Below, piece by piece: positions 23,927-25,958 of a stretch of 25,958 nucleotides of DNA; position 1 is the stretch's first letter, and every line of letters begins with the position of its first letter. Source of the stretch: Cloacimonetes bacterium UBA5835 (GTDB lineage Bacteria > Cloacimonadota > Cloacimonadia > Cloacimonadales > Cloacimonadaceae); assembly GCA_002432865.1 (NCBI GenBank), contig DJGX01000008.1:1-25958 (forward strand), read 5' to 3'. A program made the position numbers and the translations under genes. The notes below the pieces were generated by a model. The model ran no database searches. It worked only from the letters and a program-made list of their open reading frames with translations, and was not told the DNA's origin.

Positions 23927-23954
23927 ATAATAACCGATTATGGGAAGTTGACAA
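23927..23954 (-). promoter_or_regulatory. Promoter of the Omp28-like gene
   Basis: On the minus strand TTGTCA (23954-23949) and TATTAT (23932-23927) are separated by 16 bases, each one base from consensus. The -10 ends 21 bases before the ATG at 23905, the same distance as the TATAAT before the gene at 1095. Confidence 0.5.
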
Positions 23955-24118
23955 CCAAAAATATGGGAATTAATATCACGCGTTCTTTCTATCAAACAGG
24001 TCTTAGGGATGTATGGAAGCTATATCGGCAGTGATGATTAGGAACAGATGCAATTACCTGATAGTTCGATAACCCTGTGTTCATCCCAAACCTATTCTAT
24101 CTGCGTGAAATATCCTAT

Positions 24119-25561
24119 TTAAAAGCGGGTGTTAAGCTCTATCCGTAAACCTTCAAAAGGTGCAACATAACGGCAGACTCCATTTCTACATACTTTCCCG
24201 CCAGCTTCTTTTCCGCCAAAAAGTATTATATCGCTATGTTCAAAAAGAGGATATTTTATTTCTGCGGAAGGATAATAGCGGCTATCCAGCATTTCGCTTA
24301 TTTCTTCCCAACTGCTTTGCACACAAACAGATAGAGCGAGTTTACCTAAGGCGAAGTCAGTTTGCAGTTTAGGTTCATAGTGTTCACTTTCTGTTATCTG
24401 TTTTTGTTTGGAGATCTTTTTATATTCTGCTTGAATCTTCACAGGGATATTAAACAGATAAAAACTTGATTGCAGAGCAGGGATTAATTCCTGCTGCCAA
24501 GCAGAGTTAATATCATCGATTTTTTCAATTTGACTATATGAGGCGAGCAACGAATATGAATTTCCCAGGTATTCCAAGGCAAAATAGGCATCGTTCATTT
24601 TTTTATCTTTATCGCTATTGAACGCTTCAGCATAATCTACAGTGAAATTAAGATTATCAGTAAAATTAACAGTTCCAAAACCCTGATAGCCAATTTCGTC
24701 TTCCCCAGAAGCCGAGGCATCGGAAAGGGTTTCATTATGATAATTTGCCATAGGAAGATCATTTAAACGATATTGAAATTTATCATACTGTTTATAAGCT
24801 CCTCCTATTGTAATAAAACCGATCAAATAACTGCCATTCACATATATTGCCTTGCCGTTCTTAGTTCCGATTCCGGGTTGATGGTATAATTCGCTGAAAG
24901 CCGTTTCTGCTTGTAAATCAAGATTATGGGCAGAATAATTCAGTCTTCCGGCAAAGACGGTGCGCTGATTATAGATATTGGTAGCCAGCAGATTACGAAA
25001 AGCCATAGCGGAAGCGCCAAAAGATAGACCCTTGAAATAAGGAGTTTGCAAATCAGCTCCGTAAGCTAGATCATATCTACCTATGATATTAGGATTTTCG
25101 ATAGCTCCGTAAATCGCTTTAAACTTAAAATCATCATTATAGCTGAATAAAAAACTCTCTAAGCGATTGTCTATATCAAATTCTAAGTCTTTATAGCTAC
25201 GGAAAACAATTCCATTACCAAAACTCTCTTCTGTGATTCCTGCGTATATTTTACAGGCATCTTTTTCGTAGGATGCATATAATTCCTGCCAACCAAGCTC
25301 CAAACGATTTGCATCCAGTTCATCCATCAATTCTGTCTGTTCAGTTGAATATTTGGGTAGTTCAGCAATGAATTTCATCCCGAAACTGAAGTTTCTATAG
25401 CCTAGGTTGAAGCCGAAAGCATCTTTAAAATAAGTATGCAACGAATCATCTACTGTGCGATAGATAAATTGAGCTTCATTGGAGCCATTTACCCAGAGGG
25501 TATTTTGAGCGCCTAACAAGGTAAAAATGACTAAGATCAGGATTAATAAAAAGTGTTTCAT
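24119..25561 (-). CDS. Outer-membrane beta-barrel protein (porin-like, perhaps DUF6029)
   Basis: This 480-aa protein has a signal peptide (MKHFLLILILVIFTLLGAQ) and then alternating aromatic-hydrophobic strands to the end, closing with ELNTRF. A terminal phenylalanine is the usual outer-membrane barrel signature. The early segment EESFGNGIVFRSYKDLEFDIDNR resembles barrels of the DUF6029 kind found in Bacteroidota and relatives, but I am not certain. Near the C-terminus two cysteines (VCRNGVCRY) could form a loop disulfide. I chose the ATG at 25561 because the signal peptide starts there and GGAAGG precedes it; an ATG at 25573 would add four residues (MEGR). Role unknown: pore, or outer-membrane partner of secreted proteins. 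Confidence 0.8.
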   Translation of the reverse strand: MKHFLLILILVIFTLLGAQNTLWVNGSNEAQFIYRTVDDSLHTYFKDAFGFNLGYRNFSFGMKFIAELPKYSTEQTELMDELDANRLELGWQELYASYEKDACKIYAGITEESFGNGIVFRSYKDLEFDIDNRLESFLFSYNDDFKFKAIYGAIENPNIIGRYDLAYGADLQTPYFKGLSFGASAMAFRNLLATNIYNQRTVFAGRLNYSAHNLDLQAETAFSELYHQPGIGTKNGKAIYVNGSYLIGFITIGGAYKQYDKFQYRLNDLPMANYHNETLSDASASGEDEIGYQGFGTVNFTDNLNFTVDYAEAFNSDKDKKMNDAYFALEYLGNSYSLLASYSQIEKIDDINSAWQQELIPALQSSFYLFNIPVKIQAEYKKISKQKQITESEHYEPKLQTDFALGKLALSVCVQSSWEEISEMLDSRYYPSAEIKYPLFEHSDIILFGGKEAGGKVCRNGVCRYVAPFEGLRIELNTRF

Positions 25562-25647
25562 TCTCCCTTCCATTGTTTATATTTTTCTCTCACAGATTTC
25601 ACTGATTACACAGATATAGATTTAGAAATATGGATTTCAAGAATTTT

Positions 25648-25678
25648 TAGTTATTGATGATATTGTTAACAATAACTA
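25648..25678. repeat. Inverted repeat upstream of the barrel gene
   Basis: TAGTTATTG (25648-25656) pairs perfectly with CAATAACTA (25670-25678). A 10-bp palindrome TTGTTAACAA (25664-25673) lies partly inside. It sits about 90 bases before the barrel start and could be an operator or simple AT-rich symmetry. Confidence 0.35.
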
Positions 25679-25718
25679 ATTAACTTGAACATCCATTCCT
25701 TTCATCTGGGTAGTCGGA

Positions 25719-25958
25719 GCTCGCTGAAGCTTCGCGTTTTTTTTGCGGAGGAACGGCGTCCTCGGTCTACACATCTAAATCCTCTAAATCCTTAAAATCC
25801 TTGTTTCGAAAACCATATCTGTCGTCCCGCTGGGACTATTTTTTATTCGTTCTTCTTGTCGCCGGGTTAAAACCCGTCGTTAGTATGTATCGTTCCTATC
25901 GGAACTTTAAATTAGAAATCCTCTAAATCCTTAAAATCCTGTTCATCCCATACCTATT
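25719..25958. repeat. Composite dispersed repeat, inverted relative to the left end
   Basis: Read on the minus strand, this tract contains the words aataggtatgggatgaacag, GGATTTAGAGG, gttccgataggaac with gatacatac, ggttttaacccggcgaca, gtcccagcgggac with gacagat, gaaacaaggat, agatgtgtag and gaggacgccgttcctc. All of these occur on the plus strand at 1-980, though in a different order. At its inner edge gctcgctgaagcttcgcg is followed by eight T. Confidence 0.75.

Larger units (their letters stand above)
25562..25958. other. Right-end spacer, partly repeat mosaic
   Basis: No gene is supported in this stretch. The first 130 bases hold the barrel gene leader, a degenerate CAGATTTCACTGATTACACAG word and the inverted repeat at 25648-25678. 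The rest is a mosaic of dispersed repeats. Confidence 0.6.

Noticed and set aside
23906..23995. N-terminal extension of the Omp28-like protein from an ATG at 23995
   Set aside because: The extension has no ribosome site, covers the probable promoter, and would bury the signal peptide.
25719..25748. Rho-independent terminator at gctcgctgaagcttcgcg followed by eight T
   Set aside because: The stem is weak, no plus-strand gene ends nearby, and the sequence belongs to the dispersed repeat mosaic.

Overview
The window looks like a chromosomal segment of a Gram-negative bacterium of the FCB supergroup, most likely Cloacimonadota (Candidatus Cloacimonas or a relative). The reasons are a secreted Omp28-like protein ending in a type IX-style (Por secretion) C-terminal tail, an outer-membrane barrel ending in phenylalanine, DUF6754-like envelope proteins, and spacers filled with short dispersed repeats (ATTACGCAG words and palindromes of the kind gtcccagcgggac). 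The taxonomic call is inference from gene style, not from a marker gene.

Layout. (1) 1-1094 is a gene-free mosaic of dispersed and inverted repeats. (2) 1095-9369 on the + strand is a tightly spaced five-gene envelope operon: two long paralogous proteins (975 and 929 aa) with fibronectin-like exoplasmic parts and a C-terminal DUF6754-type cytoplasmic domain. They enclose two small polytopic membrane proteins and a 393-aa bitopic protein that itself looks distantly related to the DUF6754 domain. (3) 9370-9718 is a convergent spacer with a long imperfect hairpin, probably a two-way terminator. (4) 22320-9719 on the - strand is a three- or four-gene island resembling the DISARM/Druantia group of antiphage systems. 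It encodes a 1708-aa DEAD/DEAH helicase fused to DUF1998 and a C-terminal DUF559-like nuclease domain, a SNF2 helicase, a small hydrophobic ORF, and an Eco57I-type N6-adenine methyltransferase. (5) 23905-22565 and 25561-24119 on the - strand are the Omp28-like secreted protein and the outer-membrane barrel. (6) 25562-25958 is again repeat mosaic, carrying inverted copies of the words seen at the left end.

How the genes may work together. The island has the methylase, SNF2 translocase, helicase and DUF1998 parts of a class 1 DISARM-like system. Here drmA and drmB functions seem fused in one chain, no phospholipase-D-type drmC is present, and a PD-(D/E)XK-like nuclease tail could supply cleavage. 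The methyltransferase would mark host DNA, and the two helicases plus nuclease would process unmarked DNA. The five-gene operon looks like one membrane complex of unknown function. Assignments come from motifs read by eye; no database search was run.
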